This document shows positions 26,123-33,861 of a stretch of DNA of 64,000 nt, one piece after another. Source of the stretch: Bacteroides caecimuris (GTDB taxonomy: Bacteria; Bacteroidota; Bacteroidia; Bacteroidales; Bacteroidaceae); NCBI RefSeq assembly GCF_001688725.2, contig NZ_CP015401.2, forward strand, positions 2,604,001-2,668,000, written 5' to 3'. Each line of letters opens with the position of its first letter. The first letter of the stretch is position 1. The position numbers and the translations under genes were made by a program. The notes beneath the pieces were generated by a model. That model searched no databases, was not told where the DNA came from, and saw only the letters and a program-made list of their open reading frames with translations.

Positions 26123-26709
26123 AGATTCAAAAAGTTCATCAGAATCTTCTCTCCCGTCTTACCGCTTTTCTCCGGATGAAACTGGGTAGCATAAAAATTG
26201 TCTTTATGCAAGGCGGCACTAAAGGGGTGAATATAATCAGTTGTAGCAGCAGTAAAGTCACAGGCAGGCACATAAAAGCTATGTACGAAATAGACGAACT
26301 CTTCTTCGGTGAATCCTTCAAAGAGTTTGCTGTTCGTGCTCCCAATGGTATTCCATCCCATGTGCGGAACTTTATCCTCGTGCTTCTGCGGAACAAAACG
26401 TTTCACGTCCACATCAAAGATATTCAAACAATCAACCGCTCCTTCTTCGGAATGCCGGCACATCAACTGCATGCCGAGACAAATTCCCAATACAGGCTGA
26501 CGGAGATTCTTTATCAATTCGTCCAGCCCTGTCGCTTTCAGGTGTTTCATGGTAGTCTCCGCCTCTCCCACTCCGGGGAAAATAACTTTATCTGCCGACT
26601 GGAGTTTTTCCTTATCGGCAGTAATCACCGCTTCCACGCCCAACCGCTTCAAAGCATAATCCACGGAACGAATATTGCCGGCATTGTATTTTACAACTGC
26701 TACTTTCAT
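26119..26709 (-). CDS. hisH: Imidazole glycerol phosphate synthase, glutaminase subunit
   Basis: 196-residue class I glutamine amidotransferase supplying ammonia to HisF. The nucleophile Cys77 lies in GICLGMQLMC and the His/Glu pair in TQFHPEKSG. KYNAGNIRSVDYALKRLG at the N-terminus is typical. The ATG overlaps the stop of purU by 1 nt (TGATG), coupling the two. Confidence 0.96.
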   Translation of the reverse strand: MKVAVVKYNAGNIRSVDYALKRLGVEAVITADKEKLQSADKVIFPGVGEAETTMKHLKATGLDELIKNLRQPVLGICLGMQLMCRHSEEGAVDCLNIFDVDVKRFVPQKHEDKVPHMGWNTIGSTNSKLFEGFTEEEFVYFVHSFYVPACDFTAATTDYIHPFSAALHKDNFYATQFHPEKSGKTGEKILMNFLNL

Positions 26710-27566
26710 CAGCTAAATATTACTGTTTTATTTTTATAAGCCAAAACTTTACGTTCGATATGCTTCTGTACGGCACGCGAGAGGACAATCTTCTCCAAAT
26801 CCTTTCCTTTATTTACAAGGTCTTCGATAGAGTCTTTATGAGTGATACGCACCACGTCTTGTTCGATAATCGGACCTGCGTCCAGTTCGGTCGTTACATA
26901 ATGGCTGGTTGCACCGATAATCTTCACCCCTCTTTGGAAAGCGGCATGGTAAGGCTTCGCACCTACGAACGCAGGAAGGAAAGAGTGGTGAATATTGATT
27001 ATCTTATTCGGATAAGCGTTTATCATCTGTTCGGAAATCACTTGCATATAGCGTGCCAATACGATAAATGTAATCTTATGCTTGGCAAGCAGTTCCATTT
27101 CCTTGCGTTCCTGTTCTTCTTTCGTCTCCTTCGTGATGGGGAACAGATAGAAAGGAATGCCGAAACGTTCGGCCACATGCTGCAAATCGGGGTGATTGCT
27201 TATAATAAGAGGTATCTCTACATTCCACTCACCTGCCGTATAGCGTGCCAGCATATCGAAAAGGCAGTGTGACAGCTTGGAAACGAAAATAGCCATACGC
27301 GGTTTCACATCCGAGAAATAAAGGCGGAAATCCATTTCGTATTTTTGAGCGTAAAGTGTTCTGAAATAATCTTCAATCTTTTCCTGAGGAACTAAAAAGT
27401 CTTTCAATTCCCATTCAATACGCATGAAGAATATGTTTTCTACATGGTCTACATATTGGTCCAAATAGATAATATTTCCTTTGTTTACCGTAATAAAGTC
27501 TGTCACTTCCGCAAGGATTCCCGGTTTGTCGGGACAGTGCAATAACAGTTTGGCTGTTGTCATCAT
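26709..27566 (-). CDS. purU: Formyltetrahydrofolate deformylase
   Basis: 285 residues from ATG 27566 (MMTTAKLLLHCPDKPGILAE). The longer frame to 27665 is rejected because a -7 box (TATTTTTG, 27634-27627) lies inside it and PurU proteins are about 280 residues. An N-terminal ACT domain (5-80) senses amino acids in E. coli PurU; the formyltransferase-like domain follows with INIHHSFLPAFVGAKPYHAA and the catalytic region TSHYVTTELDAGPIIEQD. It hydrolyses 10-formyl-THF to THF and formate. Coupling to hisH is notable since the his pathway feeds AICAR into purine synthesis. Confidence 0.94.
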   Translation of the reverse strand: MMTTAKLLLHCPDKPGILAEVTDFITVNKGNIIYLDQYVDHVENIFFMRIEWELKDFLVPQEKIEDYFRTLYAQKYEMDFRLYFSDVKPRMAIFVSKLSHCLFDMLARYTAGEWNVEIPLIISNHPDLQHVAERFGIPFYLFPITKETKEEQERKEMELLAKHKITFIVLARYMQVISEQMINAYPNKIINIHHSFLPAFVGAKPYHAAFQRGVKIIGATSHYVTTELDAGPIIEQDVVRITHKDSIEDLVNKGKDLEKIVLSRAVQKHIERKVLAYKNKTVIFS

Positions 27567-27745
27567 TCTTTTTGCTAATTTACGATTCCAGGCAGAATTG
27601 TTTTCCACCTTTCTAATTTTAGTTTGCAAAAATAACGATTTATTGCAAAATCGCGAATTATTCAAGCAGAAAGTTGATATAAAAACAGAGATTTCTTACA
27701 GATAGAAAGAATTCGGGAGCTATTTTCTATGAATAGAATGACAAA

Positions 27746-27879
27746 CTTCGGGATAATGATGCTATTGCCTTCGGGATAGTGATGCTATTGCCTTCAGGAT
27801 AATGACGCCATCCGATTGTCATAGTGACGCTATCCGGTTGTCATAGTGACGCCATCACAATAGGATAGCGTCACTATCC
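27746..27879. repeat. Array of 22-23-bp imperfect repeats built on GATAGTGACGCTATC
   Basis: About five units run from 27746; successive starts at 27746, 27769 and 27792 are 23 bp apart, and later ones about 22 bp. The core is a near-palindrome, GATAG-TGACG-CTATC, and the last unit is inverted (GGATAGCGTCACTATCC, 27863-27879). The same 14-mer GATAGCGTCACTAT occurs once more at 50209-50222. No gene is visible between purU and the tRNAs (27567-28057). Confidence 0.75.
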
Positions 27880-27981
27880 GAAGAGAAGAAAAAACAATAT
27901 TTTTTTTCATTACAAAAGTACTCAAAATGAGACACTAAGCATTTTTCTCGTTTTTTCTTGAAAAAAACTTTTCCTAAAACG

Positions 27982-28012
27982 CTTGCAGATTTACAAAAAA
28001 CAACTACCTTTG
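27982..28012 (+). promoter_or_regulatory. Putative promoter of the tRNA-Asp pair
   Basis: TACCTTTG (28005-28012) matches TAnnTTTG, with CTTG (27982-27985) 19 bp upstream as a -33 box. The predicted start lies about 40 nt before the first tRNA. Confidence 0.6.
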
Positions 28013-28057
28013 CACCCGCAATCGAGAGAGAGATGCAGATTAACAAAATGAAATTCT

Positions 28058-28131
28058 GGTGCGTTAGTTCAGTTGGTTAGAATACATGCCTGTCACGCAT
28101 GGGGTCACGGGTTCGAGTCCCGTACGCACCG
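28058..28131 (+). tRNA. tRNA-Asp (GTC)
   Basis: A 74-nt cloverleaf. The acceptor strand GGTGCGT pairs with ACGCACC, discriminator G. The anticodon loop CTGTCAC gives GTC, and the T arm is CGGGTTCGAGTCCCG. The 3' CCA is not encoded. Confidence 0.97.
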
Positions 28132-28196
28132 CTTCTTTAATAGAGAGGCGGAAAGAAATAAAAGGAGTTAGTCTGAATAAAAGCAGAATAAAATTT

Positions 28197-28270
28197 GGTG
28201 CGTTAGTTCAGTTGGTTAGAATACATGCCTGTCACGCATGGGGTCACGGGTTCGAGTCCCGTACGCACCG
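28197..28270 (+). tRNA. tRNA-Asp (GTC), second identical copy
   Basis: Identical over all 74 nt to the copy at 28058-28131, 65 bp downstream on the same strand. The intervening DNA is unrelated filler. A terminator follows immediately. Confidence 0.97.
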
Positions 28271-28271
28271 C

Positions 28272-28306
28272 AAAGGAGAATGATTTTTTCATTCTCCTTT
28301 TTTATT
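28272..28306 (+). terminator. Intrinsic terminator of the tRNA-Asp pair
   Basis: AAAGGAGAATGA (28272-28283) pairs perfectly with TCATTCTCCTTT (28289-28300), then TTTTATT. It starts 2 nt after the second tRNA. Confidence 0.93.
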
Positions 28307-28348
28307 ATCCCCCTTCAAAGTTTTATCCAACGTAAAAAGCAATCGGGT

Positions 28349-28922
28349 CTGTCTGAAAACTTTGTGGGTATATTATGTTAATTCAAGTTTTGCAAGTGTA
28401 TTATCTTTGCGTCAACCACGCTGTAATTATGCTTCAATGCAGTCAACAATCACCGACGGGAGAAAGTTTTCCGACAGATGCCCCGTTCTGTTAACGGATG
28501 CAAACGCAATAGAAAAGAGTTTGTCCGCATTTTGAAAAGTGCAACAAGCCACCCGTTGTTTTACATCATTTAACAATAGCGCATTAAATTCCGCTTCATC
28601 CTCGCTTTATGAAGCATTCATTTTCGTTTCTTCACGGATATTAAGTAAATATTTATTCAATTTTAGAACGAAGAGGGAACGAAGGTGATACGAAGGTGAT
28701 ACGAAGGTGATACGGAGAAGTGACGAAAAAACAGCGGGAAAGCAAGGAAAAGACAAAAAATCAGAATCTTCGGAAAGGCTCCGGAGGGAGCTTGTTTTTT
28801 GTTTTTTTACCAGTTCGTTAACCAAGATTAAGCGTCCGGAGTGAACCGCCGAATGGAAAATCTTGGGTACGGATGTTGCAGCACCCTGACAAATTTAACA
28901 TACCCACAGGGCTTTCAGGCTG
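28349..28922. mobile_element. Possible degenerate mobile or dispersed element with imperfect inverted ends
   Basis: CTGAAAACTTTGTGGGTAT (from 28353) and the reverse complement of 28901-28919 (CTGAAAGCCCTGTGGGTA) form imperfect inverted ends of a roughly 570-bp segment just after the tRNAs. Inside are a 21-codon frame at 28429-28494 (MLQCSQQSPTGESF at its start), a triple 11-bp repeat and a GC-rich hairpin followed by a T-run near 28785-28807. No transposase reading frame is seen. It may be a MITE or an IS remnant; identity is uncertain. Confidence 0.35.
28681..28713. repeat. Three perfect tandem 11-bp repeats
   Basis: GAAGGTGATAC occurs three times in a row at 28681, 28692 and 28703 inside the putative element; the next 11 bp (GGAGAAGTGAC) look like a diverged unit. 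Confidence 0.8.
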
Positions 28923-28966
28923 CCCCTTTCCATGCTGCCCCTTTCCATGCAGTTACCTGATTATCA

Positions 28967-29104
28967 TCATTTCGACTGTCCGAGTTTGTCATACTCATCA
29001 TCCGTAACCGGTTCAAGCCATTCATTGGAAGTGTTTTCGCCGGATACTTCAAAAGCCAGATGAGCAAACCAACTGTCGGCAGCAGCTCCGTGCCAGTTAT
29101 TGCA
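28967..29104 (-). pseudogene. C-terminal fragment of a cupin/carboxymuconolactone-decarboxylase-type protein
   Basis: On the minus strand the frame reads CNNWHGAAADSWFAHLAFEV, then GENTSNEWLEPVTDDEYDKL, before TGA at 28967-28969. This matches the end of the small cupin proteins common in Bacteroides, where HWHGA carries cupin metal-ligand residues and NEWLEPV precedes the C-terminus. Upstream codons lose the similarity and reach an in-frame stop within about 25 bp, so the N-terminal part is gone. It sits between the putative mobile segment and the radical SAM operon, suggesting deletion during an insertion event. Confidence 0.7.
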
Positions 29105-29152
29105 AGATAACGATAGAATCAGTTATCAATGTAACGCTTTATTTCAGTCGCC

Positions 29153-30703
29153 CTACAACTTCCGGAAGCGGAAGAAAGCAGGCAGGCGGTCGGGATTCAG
29201 CGTGTAGCGGGCACGGTCTTTCAAAAACGGTTCGGCGTTCATCACCGCACAAGAATGGGGTACTGCCGACATCATTTCCCAATCTTTCTGCGAGTTGCCG
29301 ACAATCAAGACTTGCTCCAAAGGGAAAGCTAAAACTTTACATATATGGAGCACTCCTCTCTTTTTGCCGGCTTCTTTATGTACAACTGTGATAAGGGGTG
29401 TTTTATAAAACACCTGATAAGGTTTCTCTTTCAACAGGGAAAGAATGTTCTCCCTCTGTCCTTTCTCATAAACCAGCAGGCTATACTTATAGACTTGGCC
29501 TTCATAGCTATGCGCCGTTATCTTTGCCGATTTTTCGTTTACGTCCGGTAGTGATTCAACCGGTAAACATCGGCTCTGCCCGTCGTACAACAATAATCCG
29601 CCGTCGGCAAATGCCCCACCTTTGAACAAACTGAAAAGAGTCTTACCTAATTTTCTCCGTGCCTGTTCCATAGATAAAGAAGTAGCCAGATACAAAGGAA
29701 CAAATTGCGCTATGTACCGCAAGGCATGGGCATAACTTTCCGAAACCCTTCCTTGTGCATCGGTAAGAGTTCCGTCCACGTCAAAAAACACGGAAGTAAT
29801 CAAGGGTTTATCCGGTATCCGCCAAAATGCCCCCTCTCCCATTATCCGATGCAAAGGATGATTAGTCTGATTACTGAAAGCAATGTAACAATCACAAACT
29901 TTCCTCTGACAAGGAAGCGAGATATCCAACTTCCGACTCTGATAAAGATTGCCTATTTTCACCCGACTTCGGGGACAGGCAAAGATATCTCCTTTCCAGT
30001 CAATGAAACAACTGCTTCTCCCTCCCAAACAGATATCCCATTGGGCCGAAGCGTTTTTTAAATCATACTCAAAAAGGTTATCCAGTTGCGTAAAGAAACG
30101 AATATCTTCTATGCTCAACGGAGACTTCAACCCCTGCATAGCATTAATAAACAAATAAATATCCGGCAAAAGAGCATTTCGCAAATCGCTAAGTACACTT
30201 TTTGCCATCGGATTGCCTACTGCTCCGGCACAGACCTGTATTCCTGCATGATAAAGCGTATGAAGTTGCCGGACAAAGTTTTCTACCGAAGTCATTTCCG
30301 GATGAAAGCTGGCCCAAATCTTTATCTTACCCCTCAATGCCGGAGTTGCGCGGAGTTCGTCCAGCCATTCGTCGGCAGAAAAAGAAAGATTAGTCTGACA
30401 GGAAATTCCGGTCACATGTGGCAATGACGCAAGCCGTATTATTCCTTCCCTATAATAGCGATGTATGAGTGCTTCACCATAAGGAATGACAAATAGTTGC
30501 AAAGCCTCTCCTGCCCATTGCTCAATAGCGGCAATAAAACGACTCCATGCCTGCTTGTCCTGCATTGTTGTAGATGCAGGATGAGACTTCTTGCCAAAAG
30601 GACAATAAGAACAAGTGTAGTTACAACTATTCAATTTACCCCGATAGTATATACGTCGGATAGAAAGTAAAGAGCCTTCGTTTGCCATTGTCATTTCATT
30701 CAA
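29153..30703 (-). CDS. STM4011-type radical SAM protein fused to a HAD phosphatase
   Basis: 516 residues in two parts. Residues about 14-295 are a radical SAM enzyme with the cluster motif CNYTCSYC (Cys27, Cys31, Cys34), opening RRIYYRGKLNSCNYTCSYCP as in the STM4011 family. A second Cys set (225, 232, 243, 265, 270, 272) resembles a SPASM-type auxiliary cluster domain. Residues about 302-516 are a Cof-type HAD domain with FFDVDGTLTD (307-316) and GNSQKDWEMM (469-478). It is the last gene of a five-gene operon and 29 bp from the STM4012-type gene. Substrate unknown; the operon suggests peptide or protein modification. The HAD part could belong to the pathway or be a lineage-specific add-on. 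Upstream ATGs at codons 4 and 6 are alternative starts. Confidence 0.85.
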   Translation of the reverse strand: MNEMTMANEGSLLSIRRIYYRGKLNSCNYTCSYCPFGKKSHPASTTMQDKQAWSRFIAAIEQWAGEALQLFVIPYGEALIHRYYREGIIRLASLPHVTGISCQTNLSFSADEWLDELRATPALRGKIKIWASFHPEMTSVENFVRQLHTLYHAGIQVCAGAVGNPMAKSVLSDLRNALLPDIYLFINAMQGLKSPLSIEDIRFFTQLDNLFEYDLKNASAQWDICLGGRSSCFIDWKGDIFACPRSRVKIGNLYQSRKLDISLPCQRKVCDCYIAFSNQTNHPLHRIMGEGAFWRIPDKPLITSVFFDVDGTLTDAQGRVSESYAHALRYIAQFVPLYLATSLSMEQARRKLGKTLFSLFKGGAFADGGLLLYDGQSRCLPVESLPDVNEKSAKITAHSYEGQVYKYSLLVYEKGQRENILSLLKEKPYQVFYKTPLITVVHKEAGKKRGVLHICKVLAFPLEQVLIVGNSQKDWEMMSAVPHSCAVMNAEPFLKDRARYTLNPDRLPAFFRFRKL

Positions 30704-30732
30704 ATATCATTCAAATATCACCCAATTTTCAC

Positions 30733-32007
30733 TCAGTAAGAATAAGTATCCATTAGTCGCCTGATTCTCTGTGGGATAAATAACTGACCGATATAATCGG
30801 AATAACCAAGTCCTTCGGGAGTCAGCCGGATACGGTCGGAAGTTTCCTCTATCCAGTGCTGTTCTGCCAGTTCGCGAAACAACGGAGTCCTGTCAAGCGG
30901 CTCTCCAAAACGCCGGGTATATTCAGCCTTGTCAATCCCCGTATAATACATCAGATTCTTGATGATAAAACGCTGCTGTTGTTCCTTTGCGGAAAGGATA
31001 AATCCGTTCCGGGCTACGGTGAAGTCAGTGGTTGCCATATATTCGTCTATCTCGCGGGCAATGCATTGCTGACAGACGGTATATCGGGTGGCATAGTGTA
31101 AATCACCCAAATAACTGCGTCCGCCCGACCCGCACGAAAGCATCACTTCGTCGCCACATGAGACTTCCGCGTCAGTGGACGGATGATGAATGAAACGCCG
31201 CATGGATGTTTGCAGAAAGCCTTTCGCCTGCAACAACTCGCAGGCAGCGCGATACATTCGGAAACAGACATCATCCGGTTCCCGTTCGGTAATACCTGTA
31301 CCTTGACGCACATATAGCGGATAGATAAAGAGTTCGTTAGGCTGGAACCGGAGCGCTTCTTCCAGTGAATAGAGGAAACTTTCTACCGTCTGTCCCTTAA
31401 TGCCATAAATCAAATCGATATTGAAATAGGGAAAATCCATTTGACGAATACCTTCCAACGCTTGATAAATAGTGTTTTGCCGGGGGCGCCTTTTGATAGC
31501 TTTCAGTTCTTCATCTTGAAAACTCTGTATGCCGATACTTACGCGGGCTACTCCCGCCTGTTTCAAGACATTGAGCCGCAAAGGGTCTGCGTATTCCGGT
31601 GAAGTCTCTACAGAAGTAAAGGCATGAGACGGATGCACACCGAACAAAGCGGCGGCAGCCATTAATCGTTCCAGTTGCGGAACAGTCAGTAGCAACGGAG
31701 TACCGCCGCCAATGGCAAAGCTATCGAACGTCAGTCCGGCAGTGAGCGGTGAAAGTTGCTGTGCCTGCCTGTGAAGGGTGTCCAGATAAGCGGCAATATA
31801 TTCTGTACGGTTCGTTTGCAGGGAGAATAAGTTGCAGTATCCACATTTATGGCTGCAAAAAGGGATATGAAAGTAGAGTGACGCCTTTCTGCCTTCCAGT
31901 TGCTCCAAATATGGAAGCAGCGAAACCGGAGCTGGAAAAGGACGGTAGGCTGTTTTATGCGGATAACTATACATGTAGTCTACATATCGGAATAGCGGTC
32001 GATTCAT
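30733..32007 (-). CDS. STM4012-type radical SAM protein (HemN-like)
   Basis: 424 residues. SLYFHIPFCSHKCGYCNLFS contains CxxxCxxC (Cys51, Cys55, Cys58), and FAIGGGTPLLLTVPQL and GVARVSIGIQSFQDEELKAI are shared with coproporphyrinogen III dehydrogenase HemN/HemW. Its place between STM4011- and STM4013-type genes, and the C-terminal ending RIRRLMDTYSY, point to the STM4012 family rather than to heme synthesis. The start overlaps the STM4013-type stop by 4 nt (ATGA). Probably an oxygen-sensitive [4Fe-4S] SAM enzyme; reaction unknown. Confidence 0.88.
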   Translation of the reverse strand: MNRPLFRYVDYMYSYPHKTAYRPFPAPVSLLPYLEQLEGRKASLYFHIPFCSHKCGYCNLFSLQTNRTEYIAAYLDTLHRQAQQLSPLTAGLTFDSFAIGGGTPLLLTVPQLERLMAAAALFGVHPSHAFTSVETSPEYADPLRLNVLKQAGVARVSIGIQSFQDEELKAIKRRPRQNTIYQALEGIRQMDFPYFNIDLIYGIKGQTVESFLYSLEEALRFQPNELFIYPLYVRQGTGITEREPDDVCFRMYRAACELLQAKGFLQTSMRRFIHHPSTDAEVSCGDEVMLSCGSGGRSYLGDLHYATRYTVCQQCIAREIDEYMATTDFTVARNGFILSAKEQQQRFIIKNLMYYTGIDKAEYTRRFGEPLDRTPLFRELAEQHWIEETSDRIRLTPEGLGYSDYIGQLFIPQRIRRLMDTYSY

Positions 32008-32864
32008 TGTTTCGTCAGTATAAAATGTTTGTAAGGAACCGTGTAGACGGTCTCGTGGGATATGCAGTGATACTCGTAGCCGTCTTCGCCGTAGCAGGTG
32101 CCGTGGTCGGAAAGGGCGATGACCAGCGTGTCGGAACGTCGCCGAAAAGCCTGAAACAAGCGGGGCAACTGGCTGTCGACATACCGCAATGCCGCTGCGT
32201 GCGATTCTTTATCGTCTTTCGTTTTACCTTTCACATAGTGACAGTTCGGGTAATGAATAGCGGAAAAGTTGATATACATGAATATACGTTTGTCCGAAGG
32301 GTAATTCTCTAGTTTCTTCAAGGCAAAATCAATCTGCTTCTCCGCACTGTCGGGAGCCGTACAGCCAAAGGTCGGCAGCCAGTAGCTTTTCGTAAAATAA
32401 CCGGGAAACACACGTCCCAGTTCATTGCGTTTGCTAAAGAAATTCACGCCGCCTATGCAGATTGTCTCATATCCCTTATTGGCAAGGCTCTGCACGAAAG
32501 TAGCTTCCGTAAACGGATAGCTGCCTTCGGGCGGAATACGCCCCGTCCCTGCCTGCACAGGGAAAAACAGCCATTTACGGCTACGCAAGGAATGAGGTTC
32601 TGCCGGTGAAGGAAGAAAGCCTGCGAAAATGGCAAAATGAGAGGGGTAAGTAAAGTTTCCCGGCGCGTGCCTTTTCTCCCATAAGCCGCCGTGACTATTC
32701 AGCACCGGTGTTCCTCCGGCGGCTTCTTCCGCCTTACTCACATCGTAGCGCAGCGTATCGAAGCAAAGCATAAGTATATCATGGGTTCCCACCACGCGGT
32801 TCATATCCATATCGGGATATCGGTTCTGCTCTCCCGCCGGCAGTTCATCTATCTGCATGGTCAT
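32004..32864 (-). CDS. STM4013-type hydrolase, alkaline-phosphatase/sulfatase fold
   Basis: 286 residues. Metal-binding and nucleophile positions of the alkaline phosphatase superfamily are seen: LMLCFDTLRYD (Asp36), FTYPSHFAIFAG (Thr72 or Ser75 in the nucleophile loop) and the C-terminal LSDHGTCYGEDG (251-262) with Asp and His ligands. The classical sulfatase motif C/S-x-P-S-R is replaced by TYPSH, so a phosphatase or phosphotransferase activity is as likely as sulfatase. No signal peptide, so cytoplasmic. It overlaps the STM4014-type gene by 20 nt and the STM4012-type gene by 4 nt. Confidence 0.88.
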   Translation of the reverse strand: MTMQIDELPAGEQNRYPDMDMNRVVGTHDILMLCFDTLRYDVSKAEEAAGGTPVLNSHGGLWEKRHAPGNFTYPSHFAIFAGFLPSPAEPHSLRSRKWLFFPVQAGTGRIPPEGSYPFTEATFVQSLANKGYETICIGGVNFFSKRNELGRVFPGYFTKSYWLPTFGCTAPDSAEKQIDFALKKLENYPSDKRIFMYINFSAIHYPNCHYVKGKTKDDKESHAAALRYVDSQLPRLFQAFRRRSDTLVIALSDHGTCYGEDGYEYHCISHETVYTVPYKHFILTKQ

Positions 32865-33855
32865 ATTTATCTTTTATCGTTTCTATCTGTCGGGTGTAAA
32901 TCGAATTGTCGGCATACATATCCTGGTAAATGTGGTCGCCCTGGCCGTTGACTTCAATAATATAAGGTATATCCGTACCTCTTTCTATCAGTACATCCAC
33001 TCCGGCATACTGCAAACCCATTGCGTGGACGGCTTTTCTGCATAAGAGGTAAATCCGCTGCCGCACCTCTTCCGGCAAGGCAAGTTCTTCCCACCGACGT
33101 GGGTTATTGTTTAGATGCAGGTTGGTAATACTCCCCTTGCTGCATCTCACTACCACATAATAAACCTCCTCTTCTCCGCATACCACCCGAAGGTCGTAAT
33201 TTTCTCCCTGCCACTGCTCCTTAGGTATCCACCCTTCCAGCACAGCTCCGGTATGCATGACGGCTTCCGCCAGGAGGAGAATTTCTTTCTCCTTTGTCAG
33301 ACGGTGAATACGTTTGGTATTACGGATGATACCGTCCGCTTCCTGCAAGGTGGTATAAGCCACCCATCTCCGTTGATGCGGCCGGTAGCGGATTGCCATA
33401 ATACCGCCCGCTCCCGAACCGTAACGGGGTTTCAAGAAACATCCTCTGCCGCAGTCGGCAAGTGCTTGCAGCAGTTCGTCGCAGGAGCGTGGCGTACCCA
33501 ATATGGGAGTTACATTCAGGGCCTTTGCCGATAAAACCTGCTTGGTTTCCTTTTTATCAAGTGCCTGCAACAATGCATGGGGCGGATTCAGGAAGTGCAC
33601 ACCATCGGGCAAGACTGTCTCATCCAGCCGTTGCAATACGGCTTTGTATGCTTCATTCAGCCGAGCATATTTCAGAAAATCCGTTTCGCTGCTCACCCAC
33701 GGTTCCAGTTTCACAACCGCCTGACACAATGACGGCAGGCGACTGAACAACTCTTCGTAAGTCTGAAAACGGACTTCTGTCTGTAACTTCCTGCCTGCTT
33801 CGGCAAAGTATTCGATACGCTTGGACAAAGAGTTGCCGACAACGATGATTTCCAT
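32845..33855 (-). CDS. STM4014-type ATP-grasp protein
   Basis: 336 residues. Nucleotide-binding features of ATP-grasp ligases are visible: CFLKPRYGSGAGGIMAIRY (139-157), NYDLRVVCGEEEVYYVVVR (219-237) and the metal-binding end GVDVLIERGTDIPYIIEVNG (285-304). ATP-grasp enzymes join a carboxylate, via acyl phosphate, to an amine or thiol, as in RimK, glutathione synthetase and RiPP ligases. The N-terminal 130 residues are family-specific. Start 6 nt after the STM4015-type stop. Its presence with two radical SAM enzymes supports a peptide-modifying pathway. Confidence 0.87.
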   Translation of the reverse strand: MEIIVVGNSLSKRIEYFAEAGRKLQTEVRFQTYEELFSRLPSLCQAVVKLEPWVSSETDFLKYARLNEAYKAVLQRLDETVLPDGVHFLNPPHALLQALDKKETKQVLSAKALNVTPILGTPRSCDELLQALADCGRGCFLKPRYGSGAGGIMAIRYRPHQRRWVAYTTLQEADGIIRNTKRIHRLTKEKEILLLAEAVMHTGAVLEGWIPKEQWQGENYDLRVVCGEEEVYYVVVRCSKGSITNLHLNNNPRRWEELALPEEVRQRIYLLCRKAVHAMGLQYAGVDVLIERGTDIPYIIEVNGQGDHIYQDMYADNSIYTRQIETIKDKYDHADR

Positions 33856-33861
33856 ACTTTC

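Noticed and set aside
28086..28283. 65-codon plus-strand frame spanning both tRNA-Asp genes
   Set aside because: It is the tRNA sequence read as protein.
28607..28825. 72-codon minus-strand frame over the GAAGGTGATAC repeats
   Set aside because: Codes through a tandem repeat and a terminator-like hairpin with Ser/Phe-rich sequence; no family, likely a non-coding segment.
30733..32007. Coproporphyrinogen III oxidase (hemN/hemW)
   Set aside because: The fold is shared, but tight coupling to the STM4013- and STM4011-type genes argues for the STM4012 family.
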